Position numbers and translations under genes: made by a program. Under the pieces are notes generated by a model. That model had not been told where the DNA came from, made no database searches, and was given only the letters and a program-made list of their open reading frames with translations. Below are positions 1 to 9,024 of a stretch of 64,000 nucleotides of DNA, piece after piece. Origin of the DNA: Candidatus Chloroploca sp. Khr17 (lineage in GTDB: Bacteria > Chloroflexota > Chloroflexia > Chloroflexales > Chloroflexaceae); contig NZ_RYFF01000005.1 of the NCBI RefSeq assembly GCF_004138165.1, forward strand, positions 65,929 through 129,928, written 5' to 3'. Positions within the stretch are counted from its first letter, which is position 1; each line of letters opens with the position of its first letter.

Positions 1-356
1 CACCCTCGGTGGCCGCACCGGTGAGCCAGTTCCCCAATGCCGCGCAGTTTGCGACTGACTACGAGGCGCAGTTTAATGGCCCAGCAACACCCTTCTCGGC
101 CCAGTCGTATGACTCGGCTGCCTTCTGTGTGGCTGGCATTCTTCAGGCCGCCGTTGATGCTGCTGCTGCCCCGACGCGTGCCCAGGTGGTTGACGCGATC
201 CGTGGCTTGCCGACGCTTAGTGGCATTACTGGTGACTACAAGTTCAATGAGAATGGTGATCCCGAGGTTGCGACCTACTTCGTGCTCCAGGCCAATATTG
301 TTGACTGGAACGAGAATGCCCTGATCACCCGGCTGGATATTGCGCCGCCGCAATAG
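1..356 (+). CDS. livK: Branched-chain amino acid ABC transporter substrate-binding protein, C-terminal part
   Basis: The 5' end lies outside the window; only about 118 C-terminal residues are present, in the frame that ends with TAG at 354-356. The residues seen (tyrosine-rich YDSAAF segment, an alternating helix, then a GITGDYKFNENGDP stretch and a final beta strand) fit the C-terminal lobe of a type I periplasmic-binding fold of the LivK/Leu-Ile-Val-binding family. The assignment leans strongly on the four transporter genes that follow in LivH-M-G-F order. In this family the protein is secreted or lipid-anchored and hands amino acids or small amides to the permease pair. Substrate cannot be decided. 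Confidence 0.85.
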   Translation, partial: PSVAAPVSQFPNAAQFATDYEAQFNGPATPFSAQSYDSAAFCVAGILQAAVDAAAAPTRAQVVDAIRGLPTLSGITGDYKFNENGDPEVATYFVLQANIVDWNENALITRLDIAPPQ

Positions 357-371
357 GTTGTACGCAGTGGA

Positions 372-485
372 CAAGCGTGTGTACCAAGCACGTCGTGGTC
401 ACACGCTTGCTCACCTTCACTTCTGGCCTTGTGCGGTGCTCCCGCACAAAAGCTTATCGTGCGTGCGGTATGCCGTACGCACGAT
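372..485 (+). promoter_or_regulatory. Three consecutive hairpins between livK and livH
   Basis: The 149-base gap after livK holds three inverted repeats: CAAGCGTGTG/CACACGCTTG at 372-381 and 400-409, TTGTGCGG/CCGCACAA at 429-449, and a 13-bp near-perfect stem with a TATG loop at 456-485. None is followed by a T-run. In many binding-protein transporters such structures stabilise or partly end the abundant binding-protein transcript so that permease genes are made at lower level; that role is inferred here. Confidence 0.55.
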
Positions 486-505
486 ACAATAGTCTGGTGA
501 GGTTC

Positions 506-1678
506 ATGGCTGCGGAAGCAAACGCCCAAACGTCAGCTCAAGCTGTTCGACGCCCCATCGCTGAGACCCTGCGAACCGTCTTTGGCCCTCTTGTCCAGTT
601 GTTGCTCTTTGTGATTGGCAGTGCCATCGCGTTGAGTTTGCTGGTTATTTTGCTCTCACTGGTGCAACTTGGCGCACGCCCCGATCTCTTGACCCGCACG
701 TTGACCATTCTCCCGCAGGTGCTTATCGATGGTTTGGTGCGCGGGTTTCTTTTTTCGACCATCGCGCTCGGCTATACGATGGTCTATGGGGTGCTCGAGT
801 TTATTAACTTTGCCCACGGTGAAATCTTTATGGTGGGTGGCGTCACCGGGGCGGCGGTAGGTCTCTTTCTGGCGAGTGTTGGTCTCCTGGAAGGGATGAA
901 CCCTCTGTTCTTTGTGCTGCTGGTGGTGCTGATCGGGATGATCGTCAGTGGGACGCTGGCCGTGACCGTGGAACGCATCGCCTATCGTCCATTGCGAGGT
1001 GCGCCGCGTCTGGTGCCACTGATTTCAGCCATCGGAGTGTCGCTGGTGCTCCAGGATGTTGTGCGCTTGATCATGACCAATTCCCCACTGGGGTTCAATG
1101 CGCGCTATCAGTCGCCTGATTTTGGTCCGCCTATTCGCCTCTTTGAGATGACCCTCGGTGATCGTCCCGTGCCGATTATTATCAGTCCCAAGGCCTTGGT
1201 CTTCATTACCGCTGCGGTGATAATGCTCATCGTGCTCAATTATCTGGTCAATGCAACCCGCCTTGGTAAGGCCATTCGGGCGACTGCACAGGATATGTCG
1301 ACGGCAAGTTTGATGGGCATTAATGTCAATCGCATTATTACCCTCACCTTTTTGATCGGTGGAGCCCTGGGTGGGGCCGCTGGGGCGCTCTTTGGCCTCA
1401 ATGTCGGTACCGTCAACCCCTATATGGGCTTTATTCCTGGTCTCAAGGCGTTTACCGCTGCGGTGCTCGGTGGCATCGGCAATATTACCGGTGCGATGGT
1501 TGGCGGGTTGGTGCTTGGCTTCCTTGAGGCGTTTGTGGCGTCGTATCTGTCGCTCTTTACCAATGGTGCGCTCTCTGGAGCGGCCTATGCCGATATTGCT
1601 GCCTTCAGTATCCTGATTCTGATCCTGATCTTCCGACCCTCCGGCTTGCTCGGTGAGTCGACAACGCAGAAGGTGTAG
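506..1678 (+). CDS. livH: Branched-chain amino acid ABC transporter permease LivH
   Basis: Inner-membrane permease, one of the two LivH/LivM subunits forming the translocation path. The protein is about 390 residues with many hydrophobic helices. Features typical of LivH are the segment around GYTMVYGVLEFINFAHGE near residue 85 and the cytoplasmic coupling loop with the pattern RATAQD...A...G in the last third. I chose ATG 506 because GGTGAGG lies 3-9 bases upstream and the protein then starts with a short polar tail. The open frame extends to 377, but that part overlaps the hairpins and looks non-coding. It is separated from livM by two bases. An extra N-terminal helix (residues about 25-55) makes it longer than E. 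coli LivH. Confidence 0.93.
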   Translation: MAAEANAQTSAQAVRRPIAETLRTVFGPLVQLLLFVIGSAIALSLLVILLSLVQLGARPDLLTRTLTILPQVLIDGLVRGFLFSTIALGYTMVYGVLEFINFAHGEIFMVGGVTGAAVGLFLASVGLLEGMNPLFFVLLVVLIGMIVSGTLAVTVERIAYRPLRGAPRLVPLISAIGVSLVLQDVVRLIMTNSPLGFNARYQSPDFGPPIRLFEMTLGDRPVPIIISPKALVFITAAVIMLIVLNYLVNATRLGKAIRATAQDMSTASLMGINVNRIITLTFLIGGALGGAAGALFGLNVGTVNPYMGFIPGLKAFTAAVLGGIGNITGAMVGGLVLGFLEAFVASYLSLFTNGALSGAAYADIAAFSILILILIFRPSGLLGESTTQKV

Positions 1679-1680
1679 CT

Positions 1681-3060
1681 ATGGCGACGATGTCTCCGCC
1701 AACCAATCTCTGGGAGCAGGTGAAGGCTACCTTATCGCGTGGGCCGACAGGCTATAGCTTTCTTGGTCTGTATGCGGCGATCTGTACCTGGCTCTTGCTG
1801 ACGAATCCGCGGACAAGCCTCAATACCGATATTGCCTTTGCCCTTTTTCTGCTGCTGCTGCTGCTTATTTATCGCTCGCAGGTGGCCCTTGGCTTTAAAG
1901 TGGTGCTCGGTGGTTTGATGCTGTTTGTTGTCTTGCCCATCTTTGGGACGCTCAATCCCTTCTATATTGATGTGGCGACCCAGGCTGGTATCTTTGTCGC
2001 CCTTGCCCTGGGGCTCAATGTGGTGGTCGGTTTTGCGGGCTTGCTTGACCTTGGCTATGTGGCGTTTTTTGCCGTCGGGGCCTATCTCTGGGGGATCATG
2101 AGTACTGAACAGATGACGCTCATGAATCCTGCCTGGAGCCCGGTGCCGCCGATTATGTTCTACCCCTTTATCTTGCTTGGTCTGATCGTTGGGGCTACTT
2201 TTGGTGTGCTCCTCGGACTCCCGGTGCTGCGGTTGCGCGGTGACTATCTGGCGATTGTTACCCTCGGCTTTGGTGAGGTGATCCGGGTGCTGGCCAATAA
2301 CCTTGATCGCCCGATCAATATTACCAATGGTTCACAGGGGATCCGTGGCATCGAGCGCCCGCCGCTGATTTTTGCTGATTTTGTGCGCAATACCCTTGGC
2401 TTGAACCTTGATGATCAGCAACTCTATCAGCAGTTTTTCTACTTTGCGGTGTTGCTGATTGTGATGTTGACCGTGGTGGTGGTGAGTCGCCTCAAGCACT
2501 CACGCATCGGACGCGCCTGGGAGGCGATCCGTGAGGACGAAACCGCCGCGATTGCCCAGGGCATTCCGCTGGTGCGGACCAAACTGCTGGCTTTTGCCGT
2601 TGGCGCTTCGTTTGCGGGTGCGATGGGCGTGATCTTTGCCTCCAAGCAACTCTTTATTAATCCGCCGACCTTTGATCTTATTCGGTCGATCAATATTCTG
2701 GCGATGGTCATTCTTGGTGGCATGGGTTCGATTCCTGGGGTTATGCTTGGGGCTGTGCTGGTAACGATGCTCGATCTGCAGATCTTGCCTCGTTTGGCGA
2801 CGGTGCTGCGTGATCTGCAGCGCGCCGGTGCGCCGATTCCGGCGGCTTTTGACCCGACCCAGTATCAGCGCCTTTTCTTTGGTCTGCTGCTGATCTTGAT
2901 GATGATCTTTCGCCCCACAGGGATTCTTCCCGATGAACGGCGCAAGGAAGAACTGGTGGAAGATCAGGTGGTCGATTTGCCACTCGATGATGGCGAAGTC
3001 GATAGCGGTGAGCCACCACCGCCGACCCAGGCTCCACCCGGTAGTGGTCCAATTGCCTAG
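1681..3060 (+). CDS. livM: Branched-chain amino acid ABC transporter permease LivM
   Basis: Second permease of the Liv transporter, 459 residues. The N-terminal 100 residues contain extra hydrophobic helices. The conserved LivM core follows, including GLNVVVGFAGLLDLGYVAFFAVGAY near residue 115 and LRLRGDYLAIVTLGFGEVIR near 185. The coupling segment SRIGRAWEAIREDETAA is near residue 273. The C-terminal tail is acidic and then proline-rich, beyond the usual family end. ATG 1681 follows the livH stop almost directly, so translation is probably coupled. Confidence 0.94.
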   Translation: MATMSPPTNLWEQVKATLSRGPTGYSFLGLYAAICTWLLLTNPRTSLNTDIAFALFLLLLLLIYRSQVALGFKVVLGGLMLFVVLPIFGTLNPFYIDVATQAGIFVALALGLNVVVGFAGLLDLGYVAFFAVGAYLWGIMSTEQMTLMNPAWSPVPPIMFYPFILLGLIVGATFGVLLGLPVLRLRGDYLAIVTLGFGEVIRVLANNLDRPINITNGSQGIRGIERPPLIFADFVRNTLGLNLDDQQLYQQFFYFAVLLIVMLTVVVVSRLKHSRIGRAWEAIREDETAAIAQGIPLVRTKLLAFAVGASFAGAMGVIFASKQLFINPPTFDLIRSINILAMVILGGMGSIPGVMLGAVLVTMLDLQILPRLATVLRDLQRAGAPIPAAFDPTQYQRLFFGLLLILMMIFRPTGILPDERRKEELVEDQVVDLPLDDGEVDSGEPPPPTQAPPGSGPIA

Positions 3061-3085
3061 CTTGTATGATGCGAGGGGAACCTTT

Positions 3086-3865
3086 ATGGCGCTGTTGGAA
3101 GCAACCAACGTTACCAAAACCTTTGGTGGCTTGACTGCGGTCAACGATGTAACGTTGATGATCGAAAAGGGCTCGATTGCCAGTGTGATCGGGCCCAATG
3201 GCGCAGGTAAGACGACGTTTTTTAATATGTTGACCGGGATCTACAAGCCCGATAAAGGGGCGATCCTCTTTGATGGCACGTCGATCGCTGGGATGCGCTC
3301 CGATCGGATTGCGGCCCTTGGGATGCGTCGGACGTTTCAGAATATTCGGCTCTTTAATAATATGACGGTGCTCGAAAATGTGCTGGTTGGTATGCATACC
3401 CGCCTCCATATCCCTTTCTGGCAAATTATTGCGAGCGCCCCTGGTGTCCGTCGTGAAGAGACGAAGGCGCGCGATGAGGCTCGCGAACGCCTCGCTTACG
3501 TTGGCCTTGATGCTAAACGCGAAGAGCTTGCCAAGAATTTACCCTATGGTGACCAGCGTCGCCTTGAGATTGCCCGTGCGCTCGCTGGTGATCCCAAGTT
3601 GATTTTGCTCGATGAGCCGACCGCAGGGATGAATCCTCAGGAGACCGATGCCGCTACGGGTTTGATTCGGCGTCTCCGCGATGACCTTGGTCTGACCGTG
3701 GTGTTGATCGAGCACGATATGCGCCTTGTGATGTCGATTTCTGAGCGCATTTCGGTGCTCGATTATGGAACGAAGATCGCTGAGGGCGATGCGCATACGA
3801 TTCGTTCCAATCCGCGGGTGATCGAGGCTTACCTCGGTAAGGGTGCCGCCGGGGCTGCTGCGTAG
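3086..3865 (+). CDS. livG: Branched-chain amino acid ABC transporter ATP-binding protein LivG
   Basis: ATPase that energises the LivHM permease. Visible motifs are Walker A GPNGAGKTT near residue 37, the LivG-type Q-loop/TFQN region (RRTFQNIRLF), a signature region reading LPYGDQRRLEIARAL, and Walker B LILLDEPTAGMNP. The signature LPYGDQR replaces the usual LSGGQ, which is normal for LivG. I chose ATG 3086 because GAGGGG sits 8-13 bases upstream and the protein then begins directly with the ABC domain. The in-frame extension upstream runs inside livM. 259 residues, a normal length. Confidence 0.94.
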   Translation: MALLEATNVTKTFGGLTAVNDVTLMIEKGSIASVIGPNGAGKTTFFNMLTGIYKPDKGAILFDGTSIAGMRSDRIAALGMRRTFQNIRLFNNMTVLENVLVGMHTRLHIPFWQIIASAPGVRREETKARDEARERLAYVGLDAKREELAKNLPYGDQRRLEIARALAGDPKLILLDEPTAGMNPQETDAATGLIRRLRDDLGLTVVLIEHDMRLVMSISERISVLDYGTKIAEGDAHTIRSNPRVIEAYLGKGAAGAAA

Positions 3866-3893
3866 GCGAACGATCGGCTACATAGAGGAATAT

Positions 3894-4610
3894 ATGGCTC
3901 TACTCAAGCTCGAAGATGTTCATACATACTACGGTAAAATTCACGCCTTAAAAGGCATTTCCATTACGGTCAATAAAGGTGAAATTGTTACCCTGATTGG
4001 CTCGAATGGTGCCGGGAAGAGTACGACCCTTCGGACGATCTCTGGGCTCCTTGCGCCTCGGCAGGGGCAGGTGCTGTTGAATGATGAGCGGATCGACCGG
4101 ATTCCGTCACACGAGATTGTGAAGCGCGGCATTGCCCAGTCGCCCGAGGGCCGTCGGATCTTTCCTCGTCTGACGGTGCTCGAAAATCTTGAAATGGGGG
4201 CGTATCTCCATAGTACGCGCAGTGTGACCTACCAAGAGGATCTTGAGCGTGTCTTTACGCTCTTCCCGCGCCTCCGCGAGCGCGTTTCCCAGAAGGGCGG
4301 TACTCTCTCGGGTGGCGAACAGCAGATGCTGGCGATTGGACGCGCCTTGATGACCCGCCCCCAGGTGCTGTTGCTCGATGAACCTTCTATGGGTCTCGCG
4401 CCGGTGCTGGTTGAACAGATTTTTGAGATTATCGAGACGATCAATGCCCAGGGGATGACCGTGCTGCTCGTTGAGCAGAATGCGCTCCAGGCACTCGGCA
4501 TTGCCCACCGTGGCTATGTGCTGCAGAGTGGCCGGATTATTCTTGAGGATGAAGCCAAGGTGCTGCGTGACAATGAGACGGTGCAGAAGTCGTACCTCGG
4601 CCTCGAATAA
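3894..4610 (+). CDS. livF: Branched-chain amino acid ABC transporter ATP-binding protein LivF
   Basis: Second ATPase of the Liv transporter, 238 residues. It carries Walker A GSNGAGKST, the LivF-type Q-loop stretch AQSPEGRRIFPRLTV, signature LSGGEQQMLAIGRALM, and Walker B LLLDEPSMGLAP. The start at ATG 3894 is supported by AGAGGAA a few bases upstream and by the canonical N-terminus MALLKLEDVHTYYG. It closes the operon; a strong hairpin terminator follows within 15 bases. Confidence 0.95.
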   Translation: MALLKLEDVHTYYGKIHALKGISITVNKGEIVTLIGSNGAGKSTTLRTISGLLAPRQGQVLLNDERIDRIPSHEIVKRGIAQSPEGRRIFPRLTVLENLEMGAYLHSTRSVTYQEDLERVFTLFPRLRERVSQKGGTLSGGEQQMLAIGRALMTRPQVLLLDEPSMGLAPVLVEQIFEIIETINAQGMTVLLVEQNALQALGIAHRGYVLQSGRIILEDEAKVLRDNETVQKSYLGLE

Positions 4611-4624
4611 GGCTTGATCGATCC

Positions 4625-4663
4625 CCCAACAATGTGAGCAAAGCTCGCATTGTTGGGTTTTCT
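4625..4663. terminator. Rho-independent terminator between livF and the minus-strand murF-alr
   Basis: CCCAACAATG-T-GAGC pairs with GCTC-G-CATTGTTGGG around an AAA loop (4625-4657, one T-G pair), followed by TTTTCT. It ends the liv operon and lies between two convergent genes, so it may act in both directions. Confidence 0.85.
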
Positions 4664-7229
4664 ATTCCCCAACCTCCCGCGGTACCCGTGGCAAAATGCC
4701 GGTGACGACTTCGTAGTTGATGGTGTTAAGCCAGATTGCAACGTCGTCGGCGGTAATGACGTCGTCGCCCTGTTGCCCGATGAGCACCACTGGATCACCG
4801 CGCCGTACTTCGGCAAGGTCGGTGACGTCAAGCATCGCATAGTCCATGCAGATGCGCCCTACCAGCGGGGCGCGTTGCCCCCGCACGAGCACTTCACGCC
4901 ACGCCGGGCTACGGCGCAGACCATCGGCATAGCCCACCGGAATGGTCGCGATGCGGCTGTTGCGCCTGGTGATGTAGTTGCCTCCATATGAGATTGGCGT
5001 ACCTTCCGGGTGGTCACGGATCTGGGCGATTTCACTATGAAAGCTTAAGGCCGGCCGTAGCCCTGGTGGCAGCGATACCGTTGGTGCCGGGGCCAAGCCG
5101 TAACACGCAATGCCAGGGCGGATCATGTCAAAGCAGGCCGTCGGGAGGCGCAACGTTGCGGCGCTATTGGCGGCGTGAGCAAGCGGTGGTCGCAGCCCGG
5201 CGGCTGCGAGTTCGTCGAGCAAACGGCGAAAACGCTCGATCTGCGTGGTTGTCTGCGCAAGATCTTCGGCATCGGCACTGGCAAAATGGGTGTAGATCCC
5301 GACTACTTCGAGCCCGGGGAGTTGACGTAAGCGGCTGAGAAATGGCCCGGTTTCATCGGGGGCCAGCCCGAGACGTGCCATGCCGGTGTCTACTTTGATG
5401 TGTACCCGGACGCGGCGCTCTGATGAGGCCGCCGCACTCAGTGCCCTGGCTGTATCGTCGTCAAAGAGCGTGCAGTCTAGGCCGAGTCCGACGATCGCTT
5501 CGGCTTGCCACGGTGGCGTATAGCCAAGCACCAGAATCGGCGCAAGCATGCCCTGTTCGCGCAGGGTGCGCCCCTCACCGAGCGTTGCTACGGCCACGGC
5601 ACTCGCGCCGGCCCCAAGCGCTGCCCGAGCAACACGGACGGCCCCGTGTCCATAGCCATCGCCTTTGAGCACGACCATCAAGGGCACGCCACGTAACTGT
5701 TGGAGCCAGCGAATATTCGTGGCAATCGCATCAAGATCAACCCGGAGCCATGTGGCACGGTCAGGTGCCCCGATCCGCACGCTACGCCAGGCCGGTTCTT
5801 GCCGCACTAAAAGATGGTCGAGCCGGGGTGTGGTCTGATACCCCGTGAGCGGAGTACCTCCCGGCGCATCTGGCGGATTCGCCATCAACACACGGGCCAC
5901 AAACCGTTCCATGCGTGCCTCGGCTGAGCCGCTCACCAGCACAAGATCGCCGGTACGGGTCACGGGCATTGCTCGCAAGGCTGCGTCGGTGGTATCAACA
6001 ATCGTGATCGGCAGATCGTTGCGTACTGTGCGGGCGGCGCGTGCCGCTGTGACGCCCCAGTCACCTTTGAGGATCAGGGCATCGCAGTAGCGGGCGGCGC
6101 GTTGGCCGATTGCACTGGCTACGACGGTTGCCTCGTCGAGGGTCACGTCGGTGCAAGGCCCAAGCACCGCAATGCGGCGCCGCGCTGGCAGGGCGGCCAG
6201 CGTTGTCAGCGCTGCCTCCACCGAGGGCGGTGACGCATTGAACGTATCGTCGAGCAGCATGGCCCCACTGGGCAAGCGCAATGGTCGCAGGCGCCCGGCC
6301 ATTGGCTCGATCGTCGCCAGCGCCGCAACACAGGATGCCAACGGCACGCCACAGACGAGACCGGTCGCAACGGCGGCAAGCGCGGCGTAGACCGCAGGTA
6401 GGCCAAGAAGGGGGATCGAGGCGCTCTCCACCACCCCTTGCCAGTGCAATTGGAAACGGGTGCCTTCAAGACCATAGCTGATTGCATCTGCCCGCACGTC
6501 ACAGTTGGGGCCAAGACCATAGCGGAGCAGATGGGGTGCTAGTCGTTGATCCAGTAATCCGTGCTGATCATCGCCATTCATGATCACAATGCCGTTGGTG
6601 GGCAAGGCGGCGAGAAGGGCTGCAAATTCGTTGGCTACCTGAGCGAGGGTGCCAAAGCGGTGCAGATGGACGGCCCCAACCGAGGTGACAACCGCAATCT
6701 GTGGGGGAAAGAGCACGGCCAGTGCTTCGATTTCGCCAGGGTGATCGCTGCCATATTCGAGCACCGCAAAACGATGCTCACCGCGCAGGCGGGCAAGCGC
6801 AACCGGCAAGCCTAGCAATGAATTGAAACTGCGCCGACTCTGAAACGTCGGCTGGGCTGTGGCGAGCAGGGCGGCAATGCTACGACGGGTCGTCGTTTTT
6901 CCCACGCTACCGGTGACCCCGATGACCTGTGGTGCGACCGTAGCGAGACGTGCCGAGGCCCAGCGTTGCAAAACCGCTTGTGGATCATCGGTGCGCAGCA
7001 CCGTCACCCCGGCGCTTGCCGGTGCCCAGCGACAGAGCACGCCGGTGGCCCCGGCGGCAATCGCCGCAGCGATGAAATCGTGCCCATCGGCACGCGGCGT
7101 GCGCAGGGCGACAAAACAGGATCCTGGGGTCATCAAACGTGAGTCGTAGCACCAGTCGGCAAAGGCAGTTGCCCCGGGTGGGCCTGCGAGTTGTGCGCCA
7201 GCCGCCAGCAGATCGCGAACAAAAATCAT
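4662..7229 (-). CDS. murF-alr: Bifunctional MurF (UDP-MurNAc-tripeptide:D-Ala-D-Ala ligase) and alanine racemase
   Basis: An 855-residue fusion acting in cytosolic peptidoglycan precursor synthesis. Residues about 1-450 are a Mur ligase: substrate domain, P-loop GVTGSVGKTTT with Lys111, acidic motif LEYGSDHPGEIEAL near 158, and DDTFNASPPSVEAA near 328. Residues about 490-855 are alanine racemase: the PLP lysine lies in VVLKGDGYGHG (Lys522), followed by KVDTGMARLG, THFASAD and a C-terminal IPVGYADG...VGRICMDY region. The linker near 450-490 is proline-rich. Alr makes the D-Ala that MurF, via Ddl, attaches to the stem peptide. MurF-Alr fusions are known in Bacteroidetes. ATG 7229 overlaps the upstream ABC gene by four bases (ATGA). 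Confidence 0.92.
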   Translation of the reverse strand: MIFVRDLLAAGAQLAGPPGATAFADWCYDSRLMTPGSCFVALRTPRADGHDFIAAAIAAGATGVLCRWAPASAGVTVLRTDDPQAVLQRWASARLATVAPQVIGVTGSVGKTTTRRSIAALLATAQPTFQSRRSFNSLLGLPVALARLRGEHRFAVLEYGSDHPGEIEALAVLFPPQIAVVTSVGAVHLHRFGTLAQVANEFAALLAALPTNGIVIMNGDDQHGLLDQRLAPHLLRYGLGPNCDVRADAISYGLEGTRFQLHWQGVVESASIPLLGLPAVYAALAAVATGLVCGVPLASCVAALATIEPMAGRLRPLRLPSGAMLLDDTFNASPPSVEAALTTLAALPARRRIAVLGPCTDVTLDEATVVASAIGQRAARYCDALILKGDWGVTAARAARTVRNDLPITIVDTTDAALRAMPVTRTGDLVLVSGSAEARMERFVARVLMANPPDAPGGTPLTGYQTTPRLDHLLVRQEPAWRSVRIGAPDRATWLRVDLDAIATNIRWLQQLRGVPLMVVLKGDGYGHGAVRVARAALGAGASAVAVATLGEGRTLREQGMLAPILVLGYTPPWQAEAIVGLGLDCTLFDDDTARALSAAASSERRVRVHIKVDTGMARLGLAPDETGPFLSRLRQLPGLEVVGIYTHFASADAEDLAQTTTQIERFRRLLDELAAAGLRPPLAHAANSAATLRLPTACFDMIRPGIACYGLAPAPTVSLPPGLRPALSFHSEIAQIRDHPEGTPISYGGNYITRRNSRIATIPVGYADGLRRSPAWREVLVRGQRAPLVGRICMDYAMLDVTDLAEVRRGDPVVLIGQQGDDVITADDVAIWLNTINYEVVTGILPRVPREVGE

Positions 7230-8782
7230 GTCACTTCAGATGCCACCCCTGCCATCAATAGCCCGAGCCGCTCGGGCGTCGCCTCGGTGTGGGGCAGGAT
7301 GGCGGCAATGTTCCCGGCGTGAATGACCGCGATGCGGTCGGCGAGGGCGAGGATTTCGTCGAGATCCTCTGAGATGAGCAGGATGGCCCCTCCCCGTCGC
7401 CGCAATTCGATCAGCAACTGGTGAATGGCTGCGGTTGCGCCAATATCAACGCCTCGTGTTGGTTGCGCTGCAACCAGCACTGCTGGCTCGCGCGAAAGCT
7501 CGCGCGCCATAATCACCTTTTGAATATTACCACCAGAAAGACTTTTGAGGGGCGTGTGAGGGCCGGGGGTTTTGATCTGAAAGCGCTGGATCAGATCGCG
7601 ACACGCCCGATCAACTGCCGATCGGTTGAGCAGTGGCCCACGCGCAAATGGGGCCTCAGTATGGTTACGCAGAATCAAATTCTCGGCCACGCTAAATTCT
7701 AGTACTGTCCCGTCGCGCATCCGCTCTTCGGGAATATAACTGATGCCTGCATTGGCACGCTCAGCGGGATTGCCCGTTAGGTCTTTGCCAGCCAGTTTGA
7801 TTGTGCCAGCACTGGTGGGGCGCAACCCGGCAATAACCTCGGCCAGTTCGCGTTGCCCATTGCCTGATACGCCAGCCAACCCGAGAATTTCACCTGCCCG
7901 CACTTGTAGGGTCACGCCGTGCAACGCCGGTGTATTGCGGTCGCTCTGGGCTGATATGTCCTGCAATTCTAATGCGATTGATCCAGCCCCCTCAGAGGGG
8001 TGCTTCGTGTCGGCTCGGGCGGCAATCACTTCGCGTCCAACCATCAACCGGGCCAGATCACTCCGGCTTTTGCCTGCGGTGGCAAAGGTTCCGACCAGGC
8101 GTCCATCACGCAAGACACTCACGCGGTCGCTTAGCGCAATGACTTCGCGCAGTTTGTGTGAAATAAAGATCAGCGCCCGTCCCTCGGCTCGCATCTGGCG
8201 GAGCATTGCAAATAGATCATCAACTTCTTGCGGGGTAATGACTGCCGTCGGTTCATCTAGCACCAGCAACTCGGCTCCTCGATAGAGCGCTTTGAGGATC
8301 TCAACGCGTTGCTGTTCACCAACACTCAGTTGCCAGATGTAGGCCTTGGGATCAACCCGTAGCCCATAGAGCTCAGCCAGGCGTTGTACCTCAGCCGAAA
8401 CGCGGTCAAGATCAAGGCGCAACCCACGTGATGAGCGCAGGCCAAGGGCAATGTTTTCGGCGACTGTCAGCGAGGGCACCAGCATAAAATGCTGGTGGAT
8501 CATCCCAATGCCACGCGCAATCGCATCCTGCGGCGAACTAATCGTCACTGGCTGTTCATTAATCCGCACTTCGCCTGCATCCGGCTGATAGAGCCCATAG
8601 AGGATCTTCATCAAGGTGCTCTTGCCAGCCCCGTTTTCACCAAGCAGCGCATGGATCTCGCCTCCGTGTACCGACAGATTGACCTTATCGTTGGCAATCA
8701 CGCCGGGGAAACGTTTGGTAATGCCGCGCAACTCAAGTGATGTAATCGTTGAGGTGGTGCGTTGCGGTGGAAAAGCCTGCAT
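7226..8782 (-). CDS. ABC transporter ATP-binding protein of BMP-type nucleoside/simple-sugar importer
   Basis: 518 residues with two fused ABC domains, as in RbsA, YufO and NupO. Domain 1 has Walker A GENGAGKST (about residue 50), signature LSVGEQQRVEIL and Walker B LLVLDEPTAV. Domain 2 has a degenerate Walker A (GVSGNGQRE, no lysine) but an intact signature LSGGNIQKVIM, the normal asymmetric pattern of this class. It powers the two permeases at 10128-12227. It is separated from the binding-protein gene by 242 bases holding a hairpin and a small repeat element, and it overlaps murF-alr by four bases downstream. Confidence 0.9.
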   Translation of the reverse strand: MQAFPPQRTTSTITSLELRGITKRFPGVIANDKVNLSVHGGEIHALLGENGAGKSTLMKILYGLYQPDAGEVRINEQPVTISSPQDAIARGIGMIHQHFMLVPSLTVAENIALGLRSSRGLRLDLDRVSAEVQRLAELYGLRVDPKAYIWQLSVGEQQRVEILKALYRGAELLVLDEPTAVITPQEVDDLFAMLRQMRAEGRALIFISHKLREVIALSDRVSVLRDGRLVGTFATAGKSRSDLARLMVGREVIAARADTKHPSEGAGSIALELQDISAQSDRNTPALHGVTLQVRAGEILGLAGVSGNGQRELAEVIAGLRPTSAGTIKLAGKDLTGNPAERANAGISYIPEERMRDGTVLEFSVAENLILRNHTEAPFARGPLLNRSAVDRACRDLIQRFQIKTPGPHTPLKSLSGGNIQKVIMARELSREPAVLVAAQPTRGVDIGATAAIHQLLIELRRRGGAILLISEDLDEILALADRIAVIHAGNIAAILPHTEATPERLGLLMAGVASEVT

Positions 8783-8824
8783 AGATCGCTTTCTTACAGA
8801 TCGAGTCTATAGGCCCTCAGAAAT

Positions 8825-8881
8825 CTTGCGTATGCTGGCGAAAACATCCAGCGAAGCTTGGTGTTTTCGCCAGTACGCAAG
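8825..8881. repeat. Long imperfect hairpin between ABC ATPase and bmp genes
   Basis: CTTGCGTA plus CTGGCGAAAACA (left, with a 2-nt bulge) pairs with TGTTTTCGCCAG plus TACGCAAG (right): 20 paired bases around a 15-nt loop. On the plus strand it is followed by GGTTTTT, on the minus strand by no strong T-run. It could slow or process the minus-strand transcript downstream of the binding-protein gene. Confidence 0.6.
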
Positions 8882-8882
8882 G

Positions 8883-9019
8883 GTTTTTAGGCCCAATACT
8901 TTTCAAATAAGCTCACGCGAAGACGCGAAGACGCGAAGGGTTACGCTCACCTACGCAAAAACCTTTGCGCCTTTGCGCCAAAAGAGCCGCCTTATTTGCA
9001 AGGTATTGTTTTTAGGCCC
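8883..9019. mobile_element. MITE-like element with terminal inverted repeats and 12-bp flanking direct repeat
   Basis: Terminal inverted repeats occupy 8895-8911 (AATACTTTTCAAATAAG) and 8991-9007 (reverse complement AATACCTTGCAAATAAG). Immediately outside them stands the same 12-mer GTTTTTAGGCCC, at 8883-8894 and 9008-9019, as expected for a target duplication. The 113-bp body has no open frame and contains ACGCGAAG tandem units and a TTTGCGCC pair. Related ends occur at 43773, 53937, 55250 and 56688. Confidence 0.7.
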
Positions 9020-9024
9020 ACCTC

